DNA of 36,455 nucleotides from Enterococcus lemanii (GTDB taxonomy: Bacteria; Bacillota; Bacilli; Lactobacillales; Enterococcaceae). Positions 7,911 through 15,362 of this stretch are shown here, one piece after another (position 1 is the first letter of the stretch; each line of letters starts with the position of its first letter). The translations under genes were made by a program, and so were the position numbers. The stretch is taken from assembly GCF_016909125.1 (NCBI RefSeq), contig NZ_JAFBFD010000033.1:1-36455 (forward strand), read 5' to 3'. Below the pieces are notes generated by a model. That model was not told where the DNA came from. It saw only the letters and a program-made list of their open reading frames with translations, and searched no databases.

Positions 7911-9830
7911 ATGAAAATTATTAATATTGGAGTTTTAGCTCATGTTGATGCAGGAAAAACTACCTTAACAGAAAGCTTATTATATAACAGTGGAGCGATT
8001 ACAGAATTAGGAAGCGTGGACAAAGGTACAACGAGGACGGATAATACGCTTTTAGAACGTCAGAGAGGAATTACAATTCAGACAGGAATAACCTCTTTTC
8101 AGTGGGAAAATACGAAGGTGAACATCATAGACACGCCAGGACATATGGATTTCTTAGCAGAAGTATATCGTTCATTATCAGTTTTAGATGGGGCAATTCT
8201 ACTGATTTCTGCAAAAGATGGCGTACAAGCACAAACTCGTATATTATTTCATGCACTTAGGAAAATGGGGATTCCCACAATCTTTTTTATCAATAAGATT
8301 GACCAAAATGGAATTGATTTATCAACGGTTTATCAGGATATTAAAGAGAAACTTTCTGCCGAAATTGTAATCAAACAGAAGGTAGAACTGTATCCTAATA
8401 TGTGTGTGACGAACTTTACCGAATCTGAACAATGGGATACGGTAATAGAGGGAAACGATGACCTTTTAGAGAAATATATGTCCGGTAAATCATTAGAAGC
8501 ATTGGAACTCGAACAAGAGGAAAGCATAAGATTTCAGAATTGTTCTCTGTTCCCTCTTTATCATGGAAGTGCAAAAAGTAATATAGGGATTGATAACCTT
8601 ATAGAAGTTATTACTAATAAATTTTATTCATCAACACATCGAGGTCCGTCTGAACTTTGCGGAAATGTTTTCAAAATTGAATATACAAAAAAAAGACAAC
8701 GTCTTGCATATATACGCCTTTATAGTGGAGTACTACATTTACGAGATTCGGTTAGAGTATCAGAAAAAGAAAAAATAAAAGTTACAGAAATGTATACTTC
8801 AATAAATGGTGAATTATGTAAGATTGATAGAGCTTATTCTGGAGAAATTGTTATTTTGCAAAATGAGTTTTTGAAGTTAAATAGTGTTCTTGGAGATACA
8901 AAACTATTGCCACAGAGAAAAAAGATTGAAAATCCGCACCCTCTACTACAAACAACTGTTGAACCGAGTAAACCTGAACAGAGAGAAATGTTGCTTGATG
9001 CCCTTTTGGAAATCTCAGATAGTGATCCGCTTCTACGATATTACGTGGATTCTACGACACATGAAATTATACTTTCTTTCTTAGGGAAAGTACAAATGGA
9101 AGTGATTAGTGCACTGTTGCAAGAAAAGTATCATGTGGAGATAGAACTAAAAGAGCCTACAGTCATTTATATGGAGAGACCGTTAAAAAATGCAGAATAT
9201 ACCATTCACATCGAAGTGCCGCCAAATCCTTTCTGGGCTTCCATTGGTTTATCTGTATCACCGCTTCCGTTGGGAAGTGGAATGCAGTATGAGAGCTCGG
9301 TTTCTCTTGGATACTTAAATCAATCATTTCAAAATGCAGTTATGGAAGGGATACGCTATGGTTGCGAACAAGGATTATATGGTTGGAATGTGACGGATTG
9401 TAAAATCTGTTTTAAGTACGGTTTATACTATAGCCCTGTTAGTACTCCAGCAGATTTTCGGATGCTTACTCCTATTGTACTGGAGCAAGCCTTTAGAAAA
9501 GCTGGAACAGAATTGTTAGAGCCATATCTTAGTTTTAAAGTTTATGCACCACAGGAATATCTTTCACGGGCATATAACGATGCTCCCAAATATTGTGCAA
9601 ATATCGTAAATACTCAACTGAAAAATAATGAGGTCATTATTATTGGAGAAATTCCTGCTCGATGTATTCAAGATTATCGCAATGATTTAACTTTTTTTAC
9701 AAATGGGCTTAGTGTTTGTTTAGCAGAGCTAAAAGGATATCAGGTTACCACTGGCGAACCTGTTTGCCAGACCCGTCGTCTAAATAGTCGGATAGATAAA
9801 GTAAGATATATGTTCAATAAAATAACTTAG
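7911..9830 (+). CDS. tet(M): tetracycline resistance ribosomal protection protein Tet(M)
   Basis: This 639-residue translational GTPase, related to EF-G, binds the ribosome and dislodges tetracycline (also minocycline) from the decoding site. The G-domain motifs are intact: AHVDAGKT at 10-17, DTPGH at 74-78 and NKID at 128-131. The EF-G-like domains follow, and the C-terminal end includes [10 protein letters not shown]. The start is the ATG at 7911, preceded by GGAGG; an in-frame ATG at 7896 precedes that site and gives a protein longer than the usual 639 residues. The full length and intact motifs indicate a functional determinant. Regulation is normally by transcriptional attenuation in the leader, which is damaged here. 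Confidence 0.97.
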   Translation: MKIINIGVLAHVDAGKTTLTESLLYNSGAITELGSVDKGTTRTDNTLLERQRGITIQTGITSFQWENTKVNIIDTPGHMDFLAEVYRSLSVLDGAILLISAKDGVQAQTRILFHALRKMGIPTIFFINKIDQNGIDLSTVYQDIKEKLSAEIVIKQKVELYPNMCVTNFTESEQWDTVIEGNDDLLEKYMSGKSLEALELEQEESIRFQNCSLFPLYHGSAKSNIGIDNLIEVITNKFYSSTHRGPSELCGNVFKIEYTKKRQRLAYIRLYSGVLHLRDSVRVSEKEKIKVTEMYTSINGELCKIDRAYSGEIVILQNEFLKLNSVLGDTKLLPQRKKIENPHPLLQTTVEPSKPEQREMLLDALLEISDSDPLLRYYVDSTTHEIILSFLGKVQMEVISALLQEKYHVEIELKEPTVIYMERPLKNAEYTIHIEVPPNPFWASIGLSVSPLPLGSGMQYESSVSLGYLNQSFQNAVMEGIRYGCEQGLYGWNVTDCKICFKYGLYYSPVSTPADFRMLTPIVLEQAFRKAGTELLEPYLSFKVYAPQEYLSRAYNDAPKYCANIVNTQLKNNEVIIIGEIPARCIQDYRNDLTFFTNGLSVCLAELKGYQVTTGEPVCQTRRLNSRIDKVRYMFNKIT

Positions 9831-9927
9831 TGCGTTTTATGTTGTTATATAAATATGGTTTCTTATTAAATAAGATGAAATATTCTTTAATATAGATTTG
9901 AATTAAAGTGGAAAGGAGGAGATTGTT

Positions 9928-10116
9928 ATTATAAACTACAAGTGGATATTGTGTCCTATTTGTGGAAATAAAACAAGACTACGAATACGAGTGGATACTA
10001 TACTTAAAAATTTCCCTTTATACTGCCCCAAATGTAAGAACGAAACTTTAATTAATGTTCAAAAAATGAATATAATAACAATCAAAGAGCCAGACGCCAA
10101 GACGCAGAGCCGATAA
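9928..10116 (+). CDS. orf6: Tn916 Orf6-type small cysteine-rich (KTR) protein, AUU start
   Basis: This 62-residue frame contains two Cys pairs, CPIC at residues 9-12 and CPKC further on, typical of a zinc-ribbon fold. It also has the KTR signature (GNKTRLRIR) of the cysteine-rich KTR family found after tet(M). No ATG, GTG or usable TTG is present: the only TTG upstream is followed by a stop. A very strong AAAGGAGGAG at 9912-9921 lies 6 to 8 bases before ATT, so AUU (or the next codon, ATA) must serve as start if it is translated. The gene ends inside a terminator stem. Its function is unknown; AUU initiation would give low expression. Confidence 0.65.
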   Translation: MINYKWILCPICGNKTRLRIRVDTILKNFPLYCPKCKNETLINVQKMNIITIKEPDAKTQSR

Positions 10117-10154
10117 TTTGAGAAATGAAACTCTCATCTTATCGGCTCTTTTTG
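10106..10154 (+). terminator. terminator after tet(M)-orf6
   Basis: An 11-bp perfect stem (10106-10116 with 10139-10149) encloses a 22-base loop and is followed by TTTTT. It overlaps the orf6 stop codon. In the Tn916 model some transcripts pass this point, run antisense through orf9 and reach orf7/orf8. Confidence 0.75.
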
Positions 10155-10173
10155 TTTATCTGAATTTTACTGA

Positions 10174-10527
10174 CTAGCCTTCAATATTTCTTGCTTCATT
10201 GATACCTTTTGCTAGTGCTTCCATTAAGGATAGTTCTTTGTCTGTAAAGCTATCCATGTATTTTTCTACCTGTAACCTTCGAGTGCTTTTAATCAAATTA
10301 TCTGTAGGTAAGAAAAATTCATCAATAGATACATGGAGTAATGATACAAGATCATACAGCACTTGTGTACTTGGGTGTTGTCCTTTGTTTTCTATATTTG
10401 TTAAATAACGTGGGTCAATTTCAATCATTGTTCCCACTTGTTCACGAGTGAGACCCCGTTTCATTCGAGCCTCTTTAATCGCTAAACCAACGGCTCTAAA
10501 ATCGTATTTATCTTCTTTTTTACGCAT
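10174..10527 (-). CDS. orf9: Tn916 Orf9-type Cro/cI-family repressor
   Basis: This 117-residue DNA-binding regulator has an N-terminal helix-turn-helix of the XRE/cI type at about residues 12-66, with the recognition part near 27-47 ([21 protein letters not shown]). A short C-terminal helical region follows. The ribosome binding site AGAGGTGA lies at 10533-10540 on the minus strand. In Tn916, Orf9 is proposed to repress orf7/orf8 transcription until read-through from tet(M), antisense to orf9, removes it. Two near-identical 13-bp near-palindromes upstream of its start are candidate binding sites. Length and motif look intact. Confidence 0.88.
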   Translation of the reverse strand: MRKKEDKYDFRAVGLAIKEARMKRGLTREQVGTMIEIDPRYLTNIENKGQHPSTQVLYDLVSLLHVSIDEFFLPTDNLIKSTRRLQVEKYMDSFTDKELSLMEALAKGINEARNIEG

Positions 10528-10553
10528 ACTAAATCACCTCTATACATTTTACT

Positions 10554-10618
10554 GTTCCTATATAACCATAAACAGGTATAGAAAAACATGTTATATAGTT
10601 TATGAGTTCCTATAGAAC
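10554..10618. promoter_or_regulatory. pair of putative Orf9 operators
   Basis: GTTCCTATATAAC at 10554-10566 and GTTCCTATAGAAC at 10606-10618 differ at one base. Each is close to an inverted palindrome (GTT....AAC). Their starts are 52 bases apart, about five helical turns, so bound dimers would face the same side. The nearer copy is 27 bases from the orf9 start codon, which suggests autoregulation together with control of the orf7 side. Confidence 0.5.
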
Positions 10619-10758
10619 ACTGTGGAATTTATTAATGCGATGAATCCAATTTCAAATAGAAAGGTCGCTGATTTTATTTACCTATACAACTTTATAAAAT
10701 TTAGTCATACTCCTAGAAAGTAGATAAAATTGGCGACTTAATGGAGGGAAAAGTCGCC

Positions 10759-10833
10759 ATGAGAAAGATAATCTGTCATCTAGTTCTCTTAATTAAGTTC
10801 TTATCAAAAAACTTATCCACCTGTACTGGATAG
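10759..10833 (+). CDS. possible 24-residue leader ORF in the orf7 leader
   Basis: GGAGGG at 10743-10748 precedes an ATG by 10 bases. The frame encodes 24 mostly hydrophobic and basic residues before TAG. The ribosome binding site lies in the loop of an 8-bp hairpin whose 3' arm ends exactly at the ATG. It precedes the terminator at 10882-10922, an arrangement seen in attenuation leaders. I recognise no homologue, and chance is quite possible. Confidence 0.3.
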   Translation: MRKIICHLVLLIKFLSKNLSTCTG

Positions 10834-10881
10834 ATATGACCATCAATGTGGTTTTGCAGATTACATAGATAGAAAAATCAA

Positions 10882-10922
10882 AGCATATGAACAGAGAAAA
10901 CAATCTGTTTATGTGCTTTTTT
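10882..10922 (+). terminator. terminator or attenuator upstream of orf7
   Basis: A 14-bp stem (10882-10895 with 10904-10917, two G-U pairs) and 8-base loop are followed by TTTTTT. It lies 135 bases before orf7 on the same strand, so transcripts coming from tet(M) or from the control region must pass it to express orf7/orf8. Confidence 0.75.
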
Positions 10923-10972
10923 GGTCACTTAATAAATATCTTTTAGGATTTCTCTTCATTTATGCAACAAAT

Positions 10973-11048
10973 CCCCCTTTCGTGTCGGGGCTTAGTATGA
11001 AGGGAGATAAAGAAGCACATGCCACTCCCTTTCACGACAGAAAGGGGG
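10973..11048 (+). promoter_or_regulatory. hairpin sequestering the orf7 ribosome binding site
   Basis: CCCCCTTTC at 10973-10981 pairs with GAAAGGGGG at 11040-11048. After a one-base bulge the stem continues 5 bp (10983-10987 with 11035-11039). The paired 3' arm is the ribosome binding site of orf7. An inner AAGGGAG/CTCCCTT stem adds stability. Confidence 0.55.
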
Positions 11049-11056
11049 TGAAAAGC

Positions 11057-11479
11057 ATGAAACCATCTTCTTTTCAAGAAACCATAGAAAATCAGTTTGA
11101 CTATATCTGCAAACAAGTTATTGAAGATGAACGAAAAGATTACTTCAAACATCTAGACAGACTATCAGCAAAAGAAGTCTCGTTTTCTGATATAGATAAC
11201 TACCTTGTCAACTCTTTTTCTACTGTTGATACGTACGTCACTGATTTCCAACTATTTAAATTATTTGGATTAAGAATCAATGTTGAAAGTGATTTATTAA
11301 GTGAAGCCCTGCGTCATCTTTCAGAGAAAAAACGGAACATTATTTTACTTCATTACTTTATGGATATGAGTGATGTGGAGATTGCGGAGTTACTAAATTT
11401 GAATCGTTCGACTGTTTATCGTCATCGAATAAGTGGACTAGCCATGATTAAAGAATTCATGAAGGAGTGTAAAGAATGA
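11057..11479 (+). CDS. orf7: Tn916 Orf7-type sigma-70 region 4 regulator
   Basis: This 140-residue protein acts as a positive regulator of the element's excision and transfer genes in the Tn916 model. The C-terminal part (about 82-135) is a sigma-70 region 4-like helix-turn-helix, with ALRHLSEKKRNIILLHY, then DVEIAELLNLNRSTVYRH as the recognition unit. The start is the ATG at 11057 because AAAGGGGGTG lies 6 bases upstream; longer in-frame extensions run through the terminator and hairpins. The stop overlaps the ATG of orf8 by 4 bases. The length equals that of the Tn916 protein. Confidence 0.87.
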   Translation: MKPSSFQETIENQFDYICKQVIEDERKDYFKHLDRLSAKEVSFSDIDNYLVNSFSTVDTYVTDFQLFKLFGLRINVESDLLSEALRHLSEKKRNIILLHYFMDMSDVEIAELLNLNRSTVYRHRISGLAMIKEFMKECKE

Positions 11480-11706
11480 AAACAGCCTATCCAAGGGTCC
11501 CCTTCCCCCTCATTGTAAAGGCGACAGATGGCGACGTGGAAGCAATTAATCAGATTGTTAAACATTATCGAGGGTATACCTCAAAACGTTCATTACGTCG
11601 CATGACAGACGAATATGGAAATTCTCATATGGTTATTGATGAAACCCTACGTGGCAGAATGGAAACGAAACTCATCTCTAAGATTTTATCGTTCGAAATT
11701 AAATAG
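11476..11706 (+). CDS. orf8: Tn916 Orf8-type helix-turn-helix protein
   Basis: This 76-residue protein is of the conjugative-transposon helix-turn-helix family (Orf8 type), co-transcribed with orf7 and translationally coupled through a 4-base overlap. The N-terminal portion PFPLIVKATDGDVEAINQIV is typical of the family. The C-terminal stretch carries basic residues (SKRSLRRMTD). In Tn916 the orf7-orf8 pair stimulates transcription toward xis, int and, in the circular form, the transfer genes. A 9-bp hairpin without a T-run follows at 11721-11750. Confidence 0.85.
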   Translation: MKTAYPRVPFPLIVKATDGDVEAINQIVKHYRGYTSKRSLRRMTDEYGNSHMVIDETLRGRMETKLISKILSFEIK

Positions 11707-11919
11707 TCCCATTTTTTCGTGGAAGCGTGTCGAATCGTATCCACGCTTCCCGATTTGGGAGGTTTGTTATTCCATCAAAGCATATTGTGTGTTCAGTAGG
11801 TTTTGATAGGCTAACAAGCCAAACGTTCTTTGACAACCAAATAAAGGCAATCGAATACGTTTCGGTAAGAAAAGAGCTGATGAACTAACACGCCATGACC
11901 TACAAAATTAGTGAGCGAT

Positions 11920-12123
11920 TCATGTTAGTAATTCGAAAGTAATCTTTAGCAGGATTGCTGCCATGACTTTCTTATCGTGATAATGATACTCCCGTATAGC
12001 CATAGTCCGAGCGTTAGAAGCGTCACAGGCAATGGGTACGGCTACATGAGAACCATGCAGAAGTGAAATTCCTGTGAGCTTTGCTAGAGCTGTTCGATTG
12101 CTAAGATATTCTTCTCTTGTCAG
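11920..12123 (-). other. open minus-strand frame without a standard start codon
   Basis: Read on the minus strand from CTG at 12123, 67 codons run uninterrupted to TGA at 11920-11922. The product starts LTREEYLSNRTALAKLTGIS, and the composition looks protein-like. There is an in-frame TAG just upstream (12139-12141), no clear ribosome binding site, and the first ATG comes only after more than 30 codons. It may be the 3' remnant of an older gene or a chance frame. I recognise no family. Confidence 0.3.
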
Positions 12124-12149
12124 TGTATTATTATAAAACTATTTGATAT

Positions 12150-12188
12150 AATTATAGGTGAATATTGGAGTTTTCCTAGCCTATAATT
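12150..12188. repeat. inverted repeat upstream of xis
   Basis: AATTATAGG at 12150-12158 and CCTATAATT at 12180-12188 are perfect inverted copies with starts 30 bases apart, about three helical turns. They overlap both TATAAT boxes before the DUF3173 gene. They are candidate sites for a regulator or for excisionase. Confidence 0.45.
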
Positions 12189-12203
12189 GGGAAAGGAGTA
12201 ATA

Positions 12204-12404
12204 ATGATAACGGTCACAAAAAAGGATTTAGTTGAGCTAGGATATGGAACTTCTTTTTCAGCAGACATCATAAAAAAAGCAAAAGAATTGATGATTACAA
12301 AAGGGCATATCTACTATCAATCTCGAAAGCTAGATAGAGTCCCTCGTGAAGCTGTTGAAGAAATTCTAGGAATTCGGTTTTCAAATGAAAACAGGTCTGA
12401 GTAG
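12204..12404 (+). CDS. DUF3173 family protein in the excisionase position
   Basis: This 66-residue, basic, helical protein begins MITVTKKDLVELGYGTS and belongs, as I recognise it, to DUF3173, a small family always next to tyrosine integrases of Gram-positive integrative elements. It replaces the Tn916 orf5/xis gene, to which it shows no obvious likeness. It probably binds DNA and directs the integrase toward excision; that role is inference from position, size and a predicted helix-turn-helix-like fold. AAAGGAG at 12192-12198 fits the ATG at 12204. It ends 26 bases before int, so both are probably co-transcribed. Confidence 0.8.
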   Translation: MITVTKKDLVELGYGTSFSADIIKKAKELMITKGHIYYQSRKLDRVPREAVEEILGIRFSNENRSE

Positions 12405-12430
12405 TTTTTGCACAGTAAGGAGTAAAAACT

Positions 12431-13624
12431 ATGGTTAAAGACCCAATAAAAAAAGCAAAGAATGGAACCTATTATTTTCGTGCAAATCTAGGTTATGATT
12501 CTAAAGGGAAAAAAATTCAAAAATATCGTAGTGGATTCACTACTAAAAAAGAAGCAAGAGAAGAATATTCGAAACTGCTATTGATGAAACCAGAAGAATT
12601 AAGTGAGAATAAGGATAAAATGACGTTTAAACATTATATCTTTGAAATTTTCCTTCCATGGTATAAGACACAGGTAAAGCTCAGAACATATGAAAATCGC
12701 TTACCAACTATTAAGAAGCATTTCTCTTATTTTGATAAAATGGCTGTTTCCGATATTGAGCCTATTGATGTGCAAAATTGGCAACTAAAATTATCAAAGA
12801 AGTGTAAGTCTTCTTATGTAAGAGCTGTTCAAGGACTATTTTCAGTTGCTATGGATCGAGCAATTGTCCTTGGGATAACCACCACAAATCCATCTAAGAT
12901 TATTGGCAATGTGAAAAAGCAAAAGTCTAAAATTGAATTTTGGACAAAAGAAGAATTTGAAAAAGTAATCTCTCTAATTTACAAAGAAGATTACTATCAA
13001 CACTTTTTATTTATCTCTCTGTGGTTTTTATTTATGACTGGAATGCGAATTGGTGAAGCTACTGCCATTCAATGGGAAGATATTGATTTTGACTCAGGAG
13101 TACTAACCATCAACAAAACACTCTATTACAAGAATCAATCGAATTATAGATTTGTTGAACCAAAAACAAAGGCGAGCGTTCGTCATATTGTATTAGATAA
13201 ATGCACATTAACTTATTTATCCGAATGGAAGGAAGTACAACAAAATCTAATTCAGACAGACTTTGTAATGAGCTATAACGGTATTCCTACCCAAAAACAT
13301 ACACTATCATATGCTATTGAACGCTATGCTAAGCTGGCTGGTATCCATCGAATCAGAATCCATGGGTTACGGCATTCTCATGCTTCCTTGTTAATCAGTA
13401 TGGGAGAAAATCCACTTATCATTAAAGATCGTCTAGGACACGAAGATATTGAGACGACTTTAGGAACGTATGGACATCTTTATCCTAACAGTAATTTCGA
13501 GGTAGCTAACAAATTAAATGGAGCCATTTCCTTTAAAGAAGCAAAACAAAATTATGATACTTCACCAAAGAATCAATTTACTGTAGACTACTTGCGAAAC
13601 AAAGAAATGAAAAAAGTGCAATAA
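12431..13624 (+). CDS. int: tyrosine integrase of the Tn5801-like element
   Basis: This 397-residue site-specific recombinase inserts and excises the element at the guaA 3' end. The N-terminus (about 1-60) is an AP2-like arm-binding domain (YYFRANLGYDSKGKKIQKY), followed by a SAM-like core-binding domain (about 65-160) and the catalytic domain. Active-site residues are visible: Arg206 in GMRIGE, His311 and Arg314 in HGLRH, His337 in LGHED and the nucleophile Tyr347 in TYGHL. TAAGGAG at 12416-12422 lies 8 bases before the ATG. It differs clearly from the Tn916 integrase, which has little target specificity. The gene ends 68 bases before the attachment core. Confidence 0.92.
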   Translation: MVKDPIKKAKNGTYYFRANLGYDSKGKKIQKYRSGFTTKKEAREEYSKLLLMKPEELSENKDKMTFKHYIFEIFLPWYKTQVKLRTYENRLPTIKKHFSYFDKMAVSDIEPIDVQNWQLKLSKKCKSSYVRAVQGLFSVAMDRAIVLGITTTNPSKIIGNVKKQKSKIEFWTKEEFEKVISLIYKEDYYQHFLFISLWFLFMTGMRIGEATAIQWEDIDFDSGVLTINKTLYYKNQSNYRFVEPKTKASVRHIVLDKCTLTYLSEWKEVQQNLIQTDFVMSYNGIPTQKHTLSYAIERYAKLAGIHRIRIHGLRHSHASLLISMGENPLIIKDRLGHEDIETTLGTYGHLYPNSNFEVANKLNGAISFKEAKQNYDTSPKNQFTVDYLRNKEMKKVQ

Positions 13625-13645
13625 AAGTGCAGTAAAAAGATAAGA

Positions 13646-13684
13646 AGAGCCAGAAACCCTTGGTATAAGAGGATTTCTAGCTCT
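13646..13684 (-). terminator. element-borne terminator for guaA
   Basis: A 14-bp stem (13646-13659 with 13671-13684, two G-U pairs) with an 11-base loop lies just downstream of guaA. On the minus strand it is followed by a T-rich tract (TCTTATCTTTTT). It sits on the element side of the core site, so insertion brings a replacement terminator for guaA. Confidence 0.65.
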
Positions 13685-13691
13685 CCTACAA

Positions 13692-15248
13692 CTACTCCCA
13701 CTCAACCGTTGCAGGTGGCTTGCTCGTAATATCATACACAATACGGTTAACGTGTGCCACTTCATTTACGATTCGGACGGAGATTTTTTGTAAGACTTCC
13801 CATGGAATGCGGGCGAAATCAGCGGTCATACCGTCGATTGAAGTAATTGCACGGATGCCAACGGTGTAATCATAAGTTCGGCCATCTCCCATAACCCCAA
13901 CACTGCGGATGCCTGGTAAGACGGTGAAGTATTGCCAAATATCGCGGTCAAGGCCAGCGTTTGCAATTTCTTCACGTAAAATCGCGTCAGATTCGCGCAC
14001 GATTTCTAATTTTTCTTCAGTAATTTCACCTAGGACGCGGACACCTAAGCCTGGTCCTGGGAATGGTTGGCGCCAAACAACAGAATCTGGCATGCCAAGA
14101 GCGGTTCCTAAAGCACGGACTTCATCTTTAAATAGAGTATTTAAAGGCTCAATCAATTCAAATTGCATGTCTTCTGGTAAGCCACCTACGTTATGGTGCG
14201 ACTTAATGGTTTGAGCCGTTTCTGTACCAGATTCAATGATATCTGTATAAAGCGTTCCTTGCGCTAAGAAAGAAACGCCGTCTAATTTTGTTGCTTCGTC
14301 ATCAAAGACATAAACAAATTCGTTACCGATAATTTTACGTTTTTGTTCAGGGTCGCTAATGCCTTTTAGTTTATTTAAGAAGCGTTCTTGGGCGTTCACG
14401 CGGATAATATTTAAGCCGAATTTTCCACCTAACAGATCCATTACTTGATCGCCTTCATTTTTACGTAATAAACCGTGGTCAACAAAGATACAAGTTAATT
14501 GATCGCCAATCGCTTTTTGTAAAAGTACCCCAACGACACTGGAGTCAACGCCGCCAGAAAGGCCAAGTAAAACTTTTTTGTCGCCAACTTGTTCACGGAT
14601 TTTTGCGATTTCAATCTCAATGAAGTTCCCCATTGACCAATCACCGGCACAACCACAAACATCAAAAGCAAAATGTTTTAATAAATCATTGCCGTATTCG
14701 GAATGTTGTACTTCTGGGTGAAATTGTACGCCATACATTTTTTTGGCTTGGTTTTGGATGGAAGCAATCGGGCAATCCGCACTGGTTGCAACGACTTCAA
14801 AATCAGCCGGTGCTTGTGTTACTAAGTCACCATGGCTCATCCAAACGATTTGATCTTTTGGTGTTGCGGCAAAAAGGTCCGCTTGAGCAGCCGTTACGTT
14901 TAATTCTGCTTTGCCGTATTCTTTGTTTTGGGCAGGTTCTACTTTACCGCCTAATTTATCGGTTAAAAGTTGCATGCCGTAACAAATACCTAAAACGGGA
15001 ATTCCTAAGTTTAAAATTTCTTCGTCAATGCCAAAAGCGCCTTCTTCATACACACTGTTTGGTCCACCTGATAAGATGATTCCTTTTGGATTGATTGCTT
15101 TGACTTCATCGGCTGTGATGCGGTGGCTTAACAATTCAGAAAAGACACCAAATTCGCGGATGCGTCGGGTAATTAATTGGTTGTATTGACTACCGTAGTC
15201 CAAAACGATGATTTTTTCAACGTTCGGCATATTGTCAATGTTTGTCAC
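13692..15248 (-). CDS. guaA: GMP synthase (glutamine-hydrolysing)
   Basis: This 518-residue enzyme converts XMP, glutamine and ATP to GMP in purine synthesis. The N-terminal class I glutamine amidotransferase domain has Cys89 in GICYGMQ and His177/Glu179 in FHPEVQ. The ATP-pyrophosphatase domain has SGGVDSS at 231-237, and the C-terminal dimerisation domain ends in TVEWE. The start is GTG at 15246-15248, with AGGGG 9 bases upstream. The mobile element is inserted exactly at its 3' end; the coding sequence is complete because the core restores the last codons. It is convergent with the integrase gene. Confidence 0.97.
   Translation of the reverse strand: MTNIDNMPNVEKIIVLDYGSQYNQLITRRIREFGVFSELLSHRITADEVKAINPKGIILSGGPNSVYEEGAFGIDEEILNLGIPVLGICYGMQLLTDKLGGKVEPAQNKEYGKAELNVTAAQADLFAATPKDQIVWMSHGDLVTQAPADFEVVATSADCPIASIQNQAKKMYGVQFHPEVQHSEYGNDLLKHFAFDVCGCAGDWSMGNFIEIEIAKIREQVGDKKVLLGLSGGVDSSVVGVLLQKAIGDQLTCIFVDHGLLRKNEGDQVMDLLGGKFGLNIIRVNAQERFLNKLKGISDPEQKRKIIGNEFVYVFDDEATKLDGVSFLAQGTLYTDIIESGTETAQTIKSHHNVGGLPEDMQFELIEPLNTLFKDEVRALGTALGMPDSVVWRQPFPGPGLGVRVLGEITEEKLEIVRESDAILREEIANAGLDRDIWQYFTVLPGIRSVGVMGDGRTYDYTVGIRAITSIDGMTADFARIPWEVLQKISVRIVNEVAHVNRIVYDITSKPPATVEWE
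13693..13703. other. attachment core (attR-side) in the guaA 3' end
   Basis: TACTCCCACTC (minus strand GAGTGGGAGTA) covers the last codons and part of the stop of guaA. It matches the 11-bp core that I recall for Tn5801-type insertions, with one base different. The second copy, at the other end of the element, is outside the window. Confidence 0.7.
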
Positions 15249-15279
15249 AGTGAACGACCCCTATCCTTTATAAATTCAA

Positions 15280-15297
15280 GAGAAAGCGAACTTTCCC
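15280..15297 (-). promoter_or_regulatory. UUCG-capped hairpin in the guaA leader
   Basis: On the minus strand GGGAAAG-TTCG-CTTTCTC forms a 7-bp stem with a very stable tetraloop, between the guaA promoter and its ribosome binding site. No T-run follows, so it is not a terminator. It may stabilise the mRNA. Confidence 0.4.
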
Positions 15298-15316
15298 CCG
15301 TACTCTCAACGTTATT

Positions 15317-15345
15317 ATCATATTAGATTTTTTTTCTTTTGGCAA
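15317..15345 (-). promoter_or_regulatory. guaA promoter
   Basis: On the minus strand TTGCCA (15340-15345) and TATGAT (15317-15322) are separated by 17 bases, a good sigma-A promoter. It starts just after the coaA stop, so guaA is transcribed on its own. Confidence 0.75.
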
Positions 15346-15362
15346 TTCATTCCATTAAGAAA

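Larger units (their letters stand above)
10528..11056. promoter_or_regulatory. orf9-orf7 control region
   Basis: This 529-base gap holds several signals. Operator-like 13-bp repeats lie at 10554-10566 and 10606-10618. An inverted repeat pairs 10558-10566 with 10590-10598. An 8-bp hairpin (10732-10739 with 10751-10758) has GGAGGG in its loop and an ATG right after it. A terminator sits at 10882-10922, followed by a long hairpin over the orf7 ribosome binding site. No fully consensus promoter was found. TATAAA near 10690 is a possible -10 element with a weak -35 region. Confidence 0.6.
11707..12203. other. gap between orf8 and the excision/integration module
   Basis: This 497-base stretch holds a hairpin (GGAAGCGTG 11721-11729 with CACGCTTCC 11742-11750) without a T-run, and an open minus-strand frame at 11920-12123 described separately. 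A perfect 9-bp inverted repeat flanks the likely xis promoter. Two TATAAT boxes (12147-12152 and 12182-12187) lie before xis, but neither has a good -35 element at 16 to 18 bases. No plus-strand gene with a plausible ribosome binding site was found. Confidence 0.5.
1..13703 (+). mobile_element. Tn5801-like (Tn916-family) integrative conjugative element, right part
   Basis: The Tn916-type block orf17-orf16-orf15-orf14-orf13-tet(M)-orf6-orf9-orf7-orf8 is complete and in order. The excision/integration module is not that of Tn916: a DUF3173 protein and a 397-residue tyrosine integrase sit directly against the 3' end of guaA. Known family behaviour: Tn5801 of Staphylococcus aureus and relatives carry tet(M) and insert at the guaA 3' end using an 11-bp core. 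The core at the guaA stop codon marks the right boundary. The left end, the relaxase and the FtsK-like coupling protein lie upstream of base 1, so mobility of the whole element cannot be judged here. Confidence 0.88.

Noticed and set aside
7911-9830. Mosaic structure of tet(M) as a novel allele
   Set aside because: Mosaicism is common in tet(M) and cannot be assessed without allele alignments; all motifs are standard.
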